Origin: Psychrilyobacter piezotolerans
Lineage (GTDB): Bacteria; Fusobacteriota; Fusobacteriia; Fusobacteriales; Fusobacteriaceae
Reading direction: 5' to 3'
Length of the DNA: 38,904 nucleotides
Assembly: GCF_003391055.1 (NCBI RefSeq)
Contig: NZ_QUAJ01000026.1
Location: forward strand, 1 to 38,904
The notes beneath the pieces are model-generated. The model worked only from the letters and a program-made list of their open reading frames with translations. It did no database searches and was not told the DNA's origin. Positions 23,993 to 33,126 of this stretch are shown here, in pieces; position 1 is the first letter of the stretch, and the number at the start of each line of letters is the position of its first letter. A program made the translations under genes and the position numbers.

Positions 23993-24021
23993 AAAATAAA
24001 AATTACAAAGGGAGGTAAAAT

Positions 24022-24441
24022 ATGAAATTAAAAAAACTTATGCCTAATATGATAGTTAACGATGTGAGGGAAACTGTAGAGTTTTATGGGGAAATTCTTG
24101 GATTTAAACTTAATATGGCTGTGCCGGAAAATACCGAGACCATTGAAAATGAACTAAAAGAAGATAAAACCTACAGCTATGCCATGGTAAGCAGGGATGA
24201 AGTATGTATCATGTTTGTAAAGAAGGGTGTATTTGAGGAAGACCGTTTATTGTTAAAAGATGAGCCAATAGGTGGTTCGGTCTCATTTTATATCGATGTG
24301 GACGATGTCAATGAAATATATAGTTCGGTCAAAGACAGGGCTGATATAGTCATAGATTTACGTACTGCCTGGTATGGAATGGAGGAATTTTATATGAGGG
24401 ACTGCAACGGATATATCTTAGGATTTGCAGAAAAAAAGTAA
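24022..24441 (+). CDS. VOC-family (glyoxalase/bleomycin-resistance-like) protein
   Basis: 139 aa. Two beta-alpha-beta-beta-beta modules: LMPNMIVNDVRETVEFYGEIL then LGFKLNMAVPE, and VSFYIDVDDVNEIYSSVKD then EFYMRDCNGYILGFAE. A possible metal Glu lies near the end of each module (GFAE). Members include glyoxalase I, dioxygenases and antibiotic-binding proteins; nothing here singles one out. GGGAGG precedes the start. Confidence 0.85.
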   Translation: MKLKKLMPNMIVNDVRETVEFYGEILGFKLNMAVPENTETIENELKEDKTYSYAMVSRDEVCIMFVKKGVFEEDRLLLKDEPIGGSVSFYIDVDDVNEIYSSVKDRADIVIDLRTAWYGMEEFYMRDCNGYILGFAEKK

Positions 24442-24512
24442 ATATGAATAAATATGATGATATTTTTTAGAGTTAGTCCAAAAAAAGATTTGATTAAATA
24501 TTATAATGTCGG

Positions 24513-24545
24513 TAAAAGGAAGTGGGGGACTCTGCTTCCTTTTTA
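24513..24545 (+). terminator. Intrinsic terminator after the VOC gene
   Basis: AAAAGGAAG - loop - CTTCCTTTTT, ending 27 bp before the next ATG. It closes the VOC transcript. Confidence 0.7.
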
Positions 24546-24572
24546 AGCTTGATATATATTAGGGGGGAGTAA

Positions 24573-25076
24573 ATGAAGAAGAAAATTATAATTGAAGACA
24601 AGATGCAGAAAGGCTATTATTATTTAACTGAACCCGAAGGGGAAAACTTTCATCCTGAATTTAAACCGGAACTTACTCCCAAGGAAATGCTGGAATTGGG
24701 AGTTTTCGGAGGAAAATATATGACAGACTGCAGGAAAGAATTTCCTTTATCCTGGTATGAGAATGCCAAGCTCTCACCGGAAATAAAAAATCCAAAGCTT
24801 AATTTTTTTAAAGTAGATGCCTCATTATCTTTAAAAAAGTGGGAGGAGAAGGGATGGATAAGTCCTATGGATCCCAGGGGATGGTTTCAGTGGTATTGCA
24901 GGTATTATTATGGACGACGGATGCCGGAAGAAGACAGAAGACAGATTAAACGATGGAAGGCTATGAAAAGACATGTAGGAGCGGTAAAAAAAAACTGTGC
25001 TCCTATGGATATCCACTGCAGAATCAAACAAAGGCAGGCACTCCTGCACTGGGCCTATGACAGCAGAAAGATATAA
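24573..25076 (+). CDS. Conserved Trp-rich hypothetical protein
   Basis: 167 aa, very rich in Trp, Tyr and charged residues and with no membrane helix. It has long, unusually conserved-looking segments: GYYYLTEPEGENFHPEFKPE, LTPKEMLELGVFGGKYMTDC, FPLSWYENAKLSP, GWISPMDPRGWFQWYCRYYY and HCRIKQRQALLHWAYDSRKI. I recall this as a widely distributed conserved hypothetical, but no function is known to me. GGGGGGAG precedes the start. Cys residues (C52, C110, others) could bind metal, but no motif is clear. Confidence 0.8.
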   Translation: MKKKIIIEDKMQKGYYYLTEPEGENFHPEFKPELTPKEMLELGVFGGKYMTDCRKEFPLSWYENAKLSPEIKNPKLNFFKVDASLSLKKWEEKGWISPMDPRGWFQWYCRYYYGRRMPEEDRRQIKRWKAMKRHVGAVKKNCAPMDIHCRIKQRQALLHWAYDSRKI

Positions 25077-25077
25077 T

Positions 25078-25123
25078 TTGATTTTAAAAGCAGACTATCT
25101 GATATAATAGAAATATCAGATAG
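25078..25123 (+). promoter_or_regulatory. Promoter with overlapping palindrome upstream of alaX
   Basis: A perfect inverted repeat CTATCTGATAT-N7-ATATCAGATAG (25095-25123) contains TATAAT (25103-25108). TTGATT at 25078 lies 19 bp upstream. The palindrome would cover the -10 region and start site, as an operator does, or form a hairpin in the leader. Confidence 0.5.
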
Positions 25124-25141
25124 GTAAAAATGGAGGGCAAT

Positions 25142-26263
25142 ATGAGACTAAAAATTACAGGATCGACCAAACAAAAAAATAGATTTTTAACCCATATAGA
25201 ATATATAGAGGGAATGGAGTTTTATTCCGAGGGCAAGGGAGGACAGCTGGGAGATTTAGGCAGTGTAGGGGAGACACAGGTCTTAGAAGTAGACAGAAAC
25301 GGAAACCTTTTTTTAGACAGGGAGTTAAAATTAGGAGAGTACGAGTACCTTATAGATATGGACAGACGACATGAGATAGGTAAAAATCATACGGCACAGC
25401 ACCTGGTATCGGCTTATCTAAAGGAAAAATATGACCTGGATACTGTGGGATTCAGGATGGGAGAGGAATATTCCACTGTAGATTTTCCCAGTCTAGAGAT
25501 AGATGAGGTAAAGATAAGAGATTTGGAAGCGGCCATGAATAGGATGATCACAGAGAACTTAGATGTGGAGATCTTGAGCTATACCCGTGAAGAAGCCGCT
25601 CAGATAGAATCTTTAAGAAAATCTATAAGTGATAAGGTAGTGGGGAACGTAAAGGTAGTTAAAATAGGAAATTTTGATTTAAATGCCTGTGGAGGGTTTC
25701 ATGTAAAACAGACCAAGGATATAGGCTTATTTAAGGTAGTAAATTATGAAAAGACGAAAAAAACCTTAACGCGTATCTATTATAAGGCCGGGAACAGATG
25801 TTATGAAGATTATTATAAAAAACATGAAATTATAAAAAAAGCTAGAACCCAGCTCAGTTCCACAGTGGAGGAGGTAAATGACAAGATAGATTATTTGCTG
25901 GAAGACAGTAAATCTAAAACTAAGGAATTGAATGGTCTGTATCACGACTATAGTGAACTATTATGTGAAAAATTAAAGGTCAATGCAGAAATTGTAGGAG
26001 AAAATAAAATAATTATCTACAAAAAAAATGATGCAGTAACTAAGTTTTTTTCAAAGTTTATAGATGGGGAAAAATACTCTCTTATATATGGTGAAGAGGG
26101 GAATTTTACTGTGATGAGTAGGGCTATAAACTGCAGTGAATTGAAGAGTAATCTGGAAAAACTGGGGTATATTGTAAAAGGCGGAGGAAATTCCACAAGG
26201 GTTAATTTGAGAATAGATACAAATATAGAAAAAATAGTTGATATTTTTTTGAAATTACTTTAA
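25142..26263 (+). CDS. alaX: AlaX-type alanyl-tRNA editing protein (long form)
   Basis: 373 aa. Resembles the editing half of alanyl-tRNA synthetase: the threonyl/alanyl second additional domain with zinc ligands HTAQH (H-x3-H) and CGGFH (C-x3-H), then a coiled-coil helical section and a DHHA1-like C-terminus ending in GGGNSTRVNLRI. It hydrolyses mischarged Ser- or Gly-tRNA(Ala) in trans. The N-terminus has the FYSEGKGGQLGDLG strand that precedes the editing core in AlaX-L. I chose ATG 25142 behind GGAGGG rather than the in-frame ATG 25130. Cytosolic; probably has its own promoter. Confidence 0.88.
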   Translation: MRLKITGSTKQKNRFLTHIEYIEGMEFYSEGKGGQLGDLGSVGETQVLEVDRNGNLFLDRELKLGEYEYLIDMDRRHEIGKNHTAQHLVSAYLKEKYDLDTVGFRMGEEYSTVDFPSLEIDEVKIRDLEAAMNRMITENLDVEILSYTREEAAQIESLRKSISDKVVGNVKVVKIGNFDLNACGGFHVKQTKDIGLFKVVNYEKTKKTLTRIYYKAGNRCYEDYYKKHEIIKKARTQLSSTVEEVNDKIDYLLEDSKSKTKELNGLYHDYSELLCEKLKVNAEIVGENKIIIYKKNDAVTKFFSKFIDGEKYSLIYGEEGNFTVMSRAINCSELKSNLEKLGYIVKGGGNSTRVNLRIDTNIEKIVDIFLKLL

Positions 26264-26421
26264 AATTAAGAGTAAAATTAAATTTTTTATAATATTTCGA
26301 AAAAGTGAAATTTCGAAATAAAAAGTATAGAATAATATGGAAGTTTAGTAAATAGATGAAAAAAGCGTTTAACTATATGAAAATTTAATTAAAAATGAAT
26401 GTGAGATTGTGGAGGAGAAAA

Positions 26422-27465
26422 ATGAATAAGATAAACTTATTAGAGTTAGAGTACGATGAATTAGAGGGTGTTGTAATAGATTTAGGAATGAAAAAATTTA
26501 ATGCAAAACAGATATATGAGTGGCTTCATGTAAAAATTGCCAGAAAAATAGAGGATATGACAAATATATCTAAAAAAAATAGGGAATTATTGGAAGAAAA
26601 AACTTATATACCTTATTTAAACCTATTGGATCACCAGGTATCGAAAAAAGACGGGACTGAGAAGTTTTTATTTAAATTAGAAGATGGAACTACTATAGAG
26701 ACTGTACTATTAAAGCATAAAGACAGAAACACAGTGTGCCTGTCTACTCAGGTAGGATGTCCTGTAAAATGCAGTTTCTGTGCAACAGGTCAAGGCGGAT
26801 ATACTAGAGACTTATTCACCCATGAGATTGTAAACCAGGTATATACTATCCATAGAAGATTGGTGAAAAAAGGTGAAGGAGTAAATAACTTAGTCTATAT
26901 GGGAATGGGAGAGCCGTTATTAAACATAAACAATACCATAAAATCTATAAGAGTGTTATCTGATGAAAAGGGGATCAATATCTCAAAGAGAAGGATCACA
27001 GTATCTACTTCTGGAATTGTACCAGGAATTGAAAAGTTATTGGAAGAAAAGATGCCAATAGGATTAGCTGTCTCACTCCATGCTGTAACCGATGAAAAGA
27101 GAAATGAGATTATACCTATAAACAGAAGATATCCGTTACAGGATCTATATACAACTTTACAACAATATCAAAAATATACAAAGAGAAGACTTACTTTTGA
27201 ATATATCTTAATAGATGAATTCAACTGTTCAATGAGAGATGCTGACATGCTGGCTGAATTTATGTATGGATTTGATCATATTGTAAACTTAATCCCTTAC
27301 AATGAAGTGGAAGGGACAGATTATAAGAGACCGGATAAGGAAAAAATAGAAAAGTTCTATAACCAGCTAAAGGAAGTAAGAAAGATAAATGTAACTTTTA
27401 GAGGGGAAAAAGGTTCAGATATAGATGGAGCTTGTGGACAACTAAGACAAAAAAACAAAAGGTAG
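26422..27465 (+). CDS. rlmN: 23S rRNA A2503 / tRNA A37 C2-methyltransferase
   Basis: 347 aa radical-SAM enzyme. Cluster Cys C113, C117, C120 ([11 protein letters not shown]). The methylated Cys338 (GACGQL) and Cys106 complete the dual-Cys mechanism. GxGEP-type [13 protein letters not shown] and [20 protein letters not shown] are family hallmarks. The frame opens at ATG 26395, but GGAGGAG lies just before ATG 26422, where the family alignment also begins. Six bases separate it from the PBP gene, so the two are likely co-transcribed. The 131-bp gap upstream holds TTTCGAAA-containing repeats but no ORF. Confidence 0.95.
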   Translation: MNKINLLELEYDELEGVVIDLGMKKFNAKQIYEWLHVKIARKIEDMTNISKKNRELLEEKTYIPYLNLLDHQVSKKDGTEKFLFKLEDGTTIETVLLKHKDRNTVCLSTQVGCPVKCSFCATGQGGYTRDLFTHEIVNQVYTIHRRLVKKGEGVNNLVYMGMGEPLLNINNTIKSIRVLSDEKGINISKRRITVSTSGIVPGIEKLLEEKMPIGLAVSLHAVTDEKRNEIIPINRRYPLQDLYTTLQQYQKYTKRRLTFEYILIDEFNCSMRDADMLAEFMYGFDHIVNLIPYNEVEGTDYKRPDKEKIEKFYNQLKEVRKINVTFRGEKGSDIDGACGQLRQKNKR

Positions 27466-27471
27466 GATACT

Positions 27472-29655
27472 ATGAAAAAATTATTTCGTAATATATTATT
27501 TATATTTATAGGATTATTTTTATTAGGCGGAGTAGGAGCTACGGTTCTTATTGTAAAAGCATATAGGGAACTGCCGGATCTGGGACAACTGATAGAAGGG
27601 TATAACCCGGTAGTACCAAGTAAGATCTATGATACAAATGGTGAAGTAATAGATATTCTCTATAAAGAGATCAGAGAAACAGCAACTATAGAGGAGATGC
27701 CTAAATCACTGAAGGATGCCTATGTAGCTATAGAGGATAGGAGATTTCATAGTCATCACGGGTTTGATGTTTTAGGGATGGGAAGAGCCATGGTAGTAAA
27801 TATAGTTACTATGAGTAAAGCCCAGGGTGCCAGTTCTATAACCCAGCAGCTGGCTAAAAATGCCTTTCTTACCAACGAAAAAAAAATCATGAGAAAGGTA
27901 AAAGAAGCAATAATTACAGTGGAGTTGGAAAGGGGTTATACCAAAGATGAGATCCTGGAAAAATATATGAATGAGATATATTTTGGATCAGGAGCCTATG
28001 GAGTAAAAACTGCGGCTAGAGCATTTTATGGTAAATCCGTGAAAGACATAAATACAGCTGAATCTGCACTCCTGGCCGGGGTGCCCAATAGACCAAATAA
28101 ATACAACCCTAGAAAGCATCTAAACAATGCTGTCACCAGGGGTAAATTGGTTCTGTCTCAAATGAGAAGATATAACCTTATAGACGAAGAAGAGTATCAA
28201 AAAGCATTATCCCAGAAATTTTATAATGAAGATAAACTGCCGGAGGAATTAAAAGGTCTGTCTATGGAGGAGTTATCTGAATTAAATGTTACTGTAATAA
28301 AAAATAAAAGTAAAAAAAGGAGCTATAACACTCCTGATTTTACCGATATAGTAGAAAAAAAATTATTTGAAATATTTACAGAAAAGCAGATATATGAAGA
28401 GGGATTAGAAATATATACGACCCTGGATATAGGGATGCAAAAAGCAGCTAAAGCAACATTTGAAAACTATGAACCACTGAAAGAAAATAAAGGTTTAAAC
28501 GGTGGGATGGTGACTATAGAAGCTGATACAGGTTATGTAAGGGCGGTTATAGGTGGTAAAGATTTTAAATCTGGAGATTACAATAGAGCTATCTATGCCA
28601 AAAGGCAGCCTGGATCATCCTTTAAACCATTTATTTATTTTACAGCTCTGAGACAGGGTTATCCTATGAATACGGTGATTGAGGATACACCTCTGGAATT
28701 TGGTGAATGGAAACCTAGAAACTATGGGGGGGATTTTAGAAAAAATTTCACCCTCTTAGAAGGAATGGAGAGATCTATAAATATAGTGGCAATAAAAGTC
28801 TTACAAAAAATAGGGCTTAAAAACCTAGGTGAAACTGTAAAATTAGCAGGTGGAGAAGATATAAAGATCCCTCAAAATTTAACAGCAGCATTGGGAACTA
28901 TGGTAGTGACTCCATATGAACTTTCAAGTTTATACCTGCCATTTGCAAATGGCGGATACAGGGTGAAACCGCAGTTTATTACCCAGATAAAAAACAGATA
29001 TGGAAAGGTAATATATCAGGAAAAAGCAGAACAGGAGAGGGTATTTGAAGGTGAAGATACAGCTCTCATCACCCATATGATGGAAGACGTTGTAAATCTT
29101 GGTACAGGTAAAAATGCAAGGGTAACAAAAGACGGAAAAAATATTGTACAAGGTGGGAAAACCGGTACAACCAACAGGCAGAGAACAGCATGGTATGCCG
29201 GAATAACTCCTAAGTATGTTACCACAGTATATATTGGCTATGACAATAATAAACCTATGGATAAATCTGCCACTGGCGGAGGACTTACAGCCAAATTATG
29301 GGGTAATTACTACCAGATCTTAGTGGATGACGGGTATGATACCGGTAAAGAGTTTAATCATATTGCCGACGGATTAAAAAATGGAAAGCTGACCGAAGTG
29401 CTGATCGATTCTAAAAATGGTAGATTAGCAGATTCTACATCTGGCTGGAATAAGAGGTGGGCCTTGTTTAAAAAGGGAACTGAACCGGTAGAGATGGCAT
29501 CTGTATATAATTCAGATTTCAATGATTTTTTTGTTAAATCCGATGAAATTATGATGAAAAATGTAGAAAAAACAATGGAATCTCAAAAAAATATGGAACA
29601 GAATAAAAGAAATATAAATTCTGATTCTATGTTTAAAGATCTCTTTGGGAATTAA
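27472..29655 (+). CDS. mrcA: Class A penicillin-binding protein (PBP1a type)
   Basis: 727 aa bifunctional peptidoglycan synthase. A single N-terminal membrane anchor (about 8-29) is followed by the GT51 glycosyltransferase, catalytic Glu88 in AIEDRRFHSHHGFD, GASSITQQLAKN, KEAIITVELER and NEIYFGSGAYGVKTAA. The transpeptidase has S382-S-F-K385, S435-I-N437 and K563-T-G-T566. The C-terminal ~80 residues are hydrophilic and Met/Asn/Lys-rich. It polymerises and cross-links murein in the periplasm. Gene follows rlmN immediately and ends at tandem terminators. Confidence 0.94.
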   Translation: MKKLFRNILFIFIGLFLLGGVGATVLIVKAYRELPDLGQLIEGYNPVVPSKIYDTNGEVIDILYKEIRETATIEEMPKSLKDAYVAIEDRRFHSHHGFDVLGMGRAMVVNIVTMSKAQGASSITQQLAKNAFLTNEKKIMRKVKEAIITVELERGYTKDEILEKYMNEIYFGSGAYGVKTAARAFYGKSVKDINTAESALLAGVPNRPNKYNPRKHLNNAVTRGKLVLSQMRRYNLIDEEEYQKALSQKFYNEDKLPEELKGLSMEELSELNVTVIKNKSKKRSYNTPDFTDIVEKKLFEIFTEKQIYEEGLEIYTTLDIGMQKAAKATFENYEPLKENKGLNGGMVTIEADTGYVRAVIGGKDFKSGDYNRAIYAKRQPGSSFKPFIYFTALRQGYPMNTVIEDTPLEFGEWKPRNYGGDFRKNFTLLEGMERSINIVAIKVLQKIGLKNLGETVKLAGGEDIKIPQNLTAALGTMVVTPYELSSLYLPFANGGYRVKPQFITQIKNRYGKVIYQEKAEQERVFEGEDTALITHMMEDVVNLGTGKNARVTKDGKNIVQGGKTGTTNRQRTAWYAGITPKYVTTVYIGYDNNKPMDKSATGGGLTAKLWGNYYQILVDDGYDTGKEFNHIADGLKNGKLTEVLIDSKNGRLADSTSGWNKRWALFKKGTEPVEMASVYNSDFNDFFVKSDEIMMKNVEKTMESQKNMEQNKRNINSDSMFKDLFGN

Positions 29656-29713
29656 AAAAAAATTAAATATTTAAATCCACTTTTGTGGTAGATGTTCGAA
29701 AAATCCATCTATA

Positions 29714-29803
29714 AAAAACCAAAGACTATGTGTAGAGGTCGAAACAAATCTACGCTTTTTTTGGTTTGCTTTTTTTGGAGGGATTTTATATCCCTCCTTT
29801 TTA
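29714..29803 (+). terminator. Two tandem intrinsic terminators after the PBP gene
   Basis: First: TGTAGA...TCTACG plus outer AAACCAAAG / CTTTTTTTGGTTT (29714-29767). Second: GGAGGGAT-TTTAT-ATCCCTCC (29777-29797) then TTTTT. The remaining 145 bp to the next gene show no further feature apart from AT-rich promoter-like sequence. Confidence 0.8.
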
Positions 29804-29981
29804 TATTCATGAAAACTTAGCCGTTAATTAAAAAGACTTAGTCACGAATTGCACAAAAAATATACGAATATTAACTTTCTTTATTATTTAATAAAAAAGT
29901 TAAATGTATCACAGATAAAATCAAAAAAATCTGAGTGTATCCATACAATTGACGGTAAAAAATAAAAAAGGAGAAATAAAT

Positions 29982-30722
29982 ATGCAAAATATAATACTTT
30001 GGTTTGTAATGCTGTTGGTTAACTTTGGATTCATCCTATATTTTTACAGAACCTATGGAAAGAATGGTCTCTACGCCTATATACCTATAACTATAATACT
30101 GGCTCAGATCCAGGTGAATAAAGCCATAGAGATAGGAGGGATGTCATCTACCCTGGGAAATATAATGTTTGCGTCAAGTTTTCTGGTGACAGATATATTA
30201 TCGGAAAAATATGGAGTGAAGGCAGCAGCCAAGGGTGCTAAGATAGGGCTTATGAGTAATATAGCAGCAACTATATTACTGCAGGTCTCAGTGGCTTTTG
30301 AGCCCAGTACAGCTGATTATTCACAGGTAGCCATGGAAACCTTATTTGGGCCATTATCCAGGTTCACAGCAGTGGGGCTTATCTGCTACTGGATCTCGCA
30401 AAATATAGATATCCACCTCTTTGAAAAACTTAAGAAAAGATTTCCGGAAAATAAACATCTGTGGCTGAGAAACAATGGAAGTACTATGCTGAGTCAGTTT
30501 GTAGATACGGCAATCTTCACATATTTAGCCTTCTACCTGAGTTTTGACTTTTTAGGATTTTCCTATCCAGGGTTTTATGATTTTAAGACGTGTTTAGAGA
30601 TATTTACAACTACATATCTGATGAAGATTGTAATTGCAAGTTTTGATACCCCGTTTTTATACCTGGCTAAAAAGATGCATAGAGAGGGAATAGTTCAAGA
30701 TGGAAAATTAAGGGAAGTTTAA
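29982..30722 (+). CDS. yhhQ: Queuosine-precursor transporter (YhhQ/VUT family)
   Basis: 246 aa with six membrane helices. VUT-family features: LAQIQVNKAIEIGGMSSTLG, FASSFLVTDILSEKYG, SQFVDTAIFTYLAF and MKIVIASFDTPFLYLAKK. YhhQ imports queuosine precursors (preQ0/preQ1, in some bacteria queuine) for tRNA wobble modification. Start ATG 29982 follows AAAGGAG; the frame continues upstream to a TTG at 29949 without signal. The next gene, 110 bp on, is a radical-SAM protein that could be its metabolic partner. Confidence 0.9.
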   Translation: MQNIILWFVMLLVNFGFILYFYRTYGKNGLYAYIPITIILAQIQVNKAIEIGGMSSTLGNIMFASSFLVTDILSEKYGVKAAAKGAKIGLMSNIAATILLQVSVAFEPSTADYSQVAMETLFGPLSRFTAVGLICYWISQNIDIHLFEKLKKRFPENKHLWLRNNGSTMLSQFVDTAIFTYLAFYLSFDFLGFSYPGFYDFKTCLEIFTTTYLMKIVIASFDTPFLYLAKKMHREGIVQDGKLREV

Positions 30723-30749
30723 CCACCTATAAGTATTAAGTTACATAAT

Positions 30750-30790
30750 GGATAATAGAAAAGTAGTGATAATTCATGAATTATCCGTAC
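30750..30790. repeat. Palindromic element (TAATTCATGAATTA type)
   Basis: GATAATTCATGAATTATC is a perfect 18-bp palindrome (30768-30785), followed by CGTACA. A sister palindrome with the same centre and the same CGTACA tail is at 34864-34886. An upstream GGATAAT can pair alternatively with ATTATCC. Confidence 0.6.
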
Positions 30791-30832
30791 AAAATTTGAT
30801 TTTAAACAAAAAATAAAAATAAGAGGTGGAAG

Positions 30833-31531
30833 ATGAGGTATAACAAGATTTTGGATAAGAATATTCGGGAAATAGTACTCCTAAAAAGTTTCCCCTGCAG
30901 TTATGGGAAGTGTAAATTCTGCAACTATATAGAGGATAATTCTATAGATAAAGATGAGATAAATGAGGTCAACTTTGAAGTCTTAAAGGAAGTAACGGGG
31001 GAATTTGGAGTATTGGAAGTGATAAACTCAGGTTCTGTTTTTGAAATTCCCTCTGAAACGTTGAAAAAAATCAGGGAAGTTGTCAGAGAAAAGAAGATAA
31101 AGATCCTGTATTTTGAAGCCTATTACGGTTATATAAAAAGATTGGATGAGATCAGAGATTACTTTGACGGGGTGGAAATAAGGTTTCGTATAGGAGTGGA
31201 AACCTTTGATGATAAGTATAGGATAGATTCCTACGGTAAAAACTTTGTGATAGATGAACCTGCCTTAAAAAAATTAAGCAGTGAATTTTATTCAGCTTGT
31301 TTACTGGTGTGTACTGCAGGCCAGACCGAGGAAATGATAGCGAAAGATATCGAGACAGGGCTGGAAAACTTTAAACAGATAACTATAAATGTGTTTATAG
31401 ATAATGGAACAGAGGTAAGGCAGGATAAAAAATTAGTCCACTGGCTTATGGAAAAGTACAGTCATCTAAAAGCTGATCCCCGTGTAGAACTGTTATATGA
31501 CAATAAAGACTTAGGAGTATTTGAACAATAA
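30833..31531 (+). CDS. Radical-SAM protein, candidate queuine-salvage lyase (QueL-like)
   Basis: 232 aa. A short radical-SAM core with a C-x4-C-x2-C cluster, CSYGKCKFCNY (about residues 22-32), not the canonical C-x3-C-x2-C. Further conserved-looking parts are EVINSGSVFEIP, ILYFEAYYGY, VEIRFRIGVETFDDKYRI and TINVFIDNGTEVRQDKKL. Queuine-releasing radical-SAM lyases (QueL) described in Clostridioides are small enzymes paired with queuosine transporters. The gene next to yhhQ makes this my preferred inference; an unrelated radical-SAM role remains possible. GAGGTGG precedes the start. Confidence 0.65.
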   Translation: MRYNKILDKNIREIVLLKSFPCSYGKCKFCNYIEDNSIDKDEINEVNFEVLKEVTGEFGVLEVINSGSVFEIPSETLKKIREVVREKKIKILYFEAYYGYIKRLDEIRDYFDGVEIRFRIGVETFDDKYRIDSYGKNFVIDEPALKKLSSEFYSACLLVCTAGQTEEMIAKDIETGLENFKQITINVFIDNGTEVRQDKKLVHWLMEKYSHLKADPRVELLYDNKDLGVFEQ

Positions 31532-31548
31532 TAGATCACAACTAACCT

Positions 31549-31578
31549 TTGATTTCCTCCAAATAAGGGTGCTATAAT
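31549..31578 (+). promoter_or_regulatory. Promoter of the diguanylate cyclase gene
   Basis: TTGATT (31549-31554), 18 bp, TATAAT (31573-31578), 38 bp upstream of ATG 31616. Confidence 0.6.
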
Positions 31579-31615
31579 AAAATAAACTTCTTTAAGACCG
31601 GCTGGGAGGAAAAAA

Positions 31616-33085
31616 ATGTTTGATGTAAACCTTAAGGCAATTATGTGGGAACTCTATGAGATAGTGTATACATATGACAAAATAGATACAATGGGAATTA
31701 TATCCTATGAAAAAGATGGAAAAACAGTTCTTTTTAAATATTTCATAAAAGACAACCAGTGGGTTGAAAAGATGAATAACGATAAAAATTTAATTGAGAA
31801 GTGTATTGAGAAAAAAAAAGAGATAGTCGTAAATAATTATATTGGTGATGGCATAGATTTGGAGGAAGACAGGGTACAGTCTGCATATTATTATCCTATA
31901 TTTTTAGGTGGAGAGGCTGCAGGAATATTTTTTTTAGAAAGCAGAAAAAAAGATAATTTCGCAGGAGAAGTTCTAAAAAAAGTGACGATTTTAAGGAAGA
32001 TGATAGAAGTGCTTTTTTATAAAGAAAGGGAAAAAGAGGTGTTAAGGGAGACCAATGAAAGGGTGGAAAAATTACTCAGGCAGCGTTCTATAGTCGGAGA
32101 AGCCAGTAAGGCAGTGGTTTCTACATCTTCTGTGCAGGAGATGTCCCTGAGAATTTATACTATAATGAGAAAAAACTATGGTGAGTGTGCCATAGGAATA
32201 TTTATAAATGACCCAGAAAATAAAAAGTTAAAAGACGGGTTTTGTTATGAATTTGGTGAACGGTTAGACTTCGGTGATATACTTTATTCCCAAAAAAACA
32301 GCCTTATAATGGAATCAATTTTTACAAAAAATGAGGTAATAAAGGAAGATATTGTGAATGAGGGTATCAGTCTCCTGGTAGGAGAATATCCTAAGGGTAT
32401 TTACTGTGCCCCCCTTCAAATGGAGGGGGAAGTAATCGGAGGTTTTACATATCAGATATTTGAGAGAGATAATTTTGAAAGAGAGGAGCTTGATATATGC
32501 CGGGAATTGATCTCTTTTATGACCATTGCACTGAATAATACCCTGGAACATGAAAAGTTGAAGGAAACAAATGATCTGTTGAAGGAGTATTCTGAAAGGG
32601 ATCATCTCACCGGTCTTTGTAATAGAAGGCATTTTTATGAAACCTTTGAAAAAAGGATACAGGGTGCTAGATTAGAAGGTAAAAAAATGTTTATATTTTT
32701 ATTTGATCTGGATAACTTCAAAGGGATCAACGATAATTTCGGGCATATTCAAGGGGATCTTGCCCTTCAGAAGGTGGCTGAAATTTTAAAGGAGGAGCTG
32801 AGCAGCGGTTATATCGCACGCTATGGAGGTGACGAATTTATTGGCGGTATGCTGAATTGTAGTAAAGATGAGTCTAGGACAGCAGCAGAAAATATACAAA
32901 AAAGAGTGGAAAAGCTGGAAATATCCATAGACAGAAATGGAGTTCCATTGACAATAAGCATAGGAGTTTTGGAATTTATCCCTAAAAATTCAATTGAATC
33001 TTATTTTGCCATGGTGGATGAAGCCCTTTATCAGGCTAAAAAAACCGGAAAAAATAAGATGATTTTTAAAGAATATATGAGATAA
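31616..33085 (+). CDS. GAF-GGDEF diguanylate cyclase (soluble)
   Basis: 489 aa, no membrane helix. Two GAF-like regions (about 5-135 and 155-310) are joined by a coiled helix (EREKEVLRETNERVEKLLRQ), then a GGDEF domain (about 325-487). The signature RYGGDEF (402-408) is intact, as are DHLTGLCNRRHF and the metal-site FDLDNFKGINDNFGH. It should make c-di-GMP from two GTP. The inhibitory I-site RxxD that normally lies five residues before GGDEF is absent (SSGY there), so product inhibition at that site is unlikely. Monocistronic: own promoter, and a terminator right after the stop. Confidence 0.93.
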   Translation: MFDVNLKAIMWELYEIVYTYDKIDTMGIISYEKDGKTVLFKYFIKDNQWVEKMNNDKNLIEKCIEKKKEIVVNNYIGDGIDLEEDRVQSAYYYPIFLGGEAAGIFFLESRKKDNFAGEVLKKVTILRKMIEVLFYKEREKEVLRETNERVEKLLRQRSIVGEASKAVVSTSSVQEMSLRIYTIMRKNYGECAIGIFINDPENKKLKDGFCYEFGERLDFGDILYSQKNSLIMESIFTKNEVIKEDIVNEGISLLVGEYPKGIYCAPLQMEGEVIGGFTYQIFERDNFEREELDICRELISFMTIALNNTLEHEKLKETNDLLKEYSERDHLTGLCNRRHFYETFEKRIQGARLEGKKMFIFLFDLDNFKGINDNFGHIQGDLALQKVAEILKEELSSGYIARYGGDEFIGGMLNCSKDESRTAAENIQKRVEKLEISIDRNGVPLTISIGVLEFIPKNSIESYFAMVDEALYQAKKTGKNKMIFKEYMR

Positions 33086-33113
33086 AAAATGAGCGGTTTC
33101 CCGCTCATTTTTT
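33084..33113. terminator. Bidirectional intrinsic terminator
   Basis: AAAAAATGAGCGG-TTTC-CCGCTCATTTTTT between the convergent cyclase and pssA genes. It is a compact GC-rich stem with T6/A6 flanks. Confidence 0.92.
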
Positions 33114-33126
33114 ATCTCTATATTCT

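Noticed and set aside
26296-26322. TTTCGAAA double palindrome upstream of rlmN
   Set aside because: Short AT-rich palindromes of this kind arise by chance here, and no promoter alignment makes it an operator.
28930-29225. Minus-strand frames inside the PBP gene
   Set aside because: Antisense to the transpeptidase motifs KTGT and neighbours; no ribosome sites.
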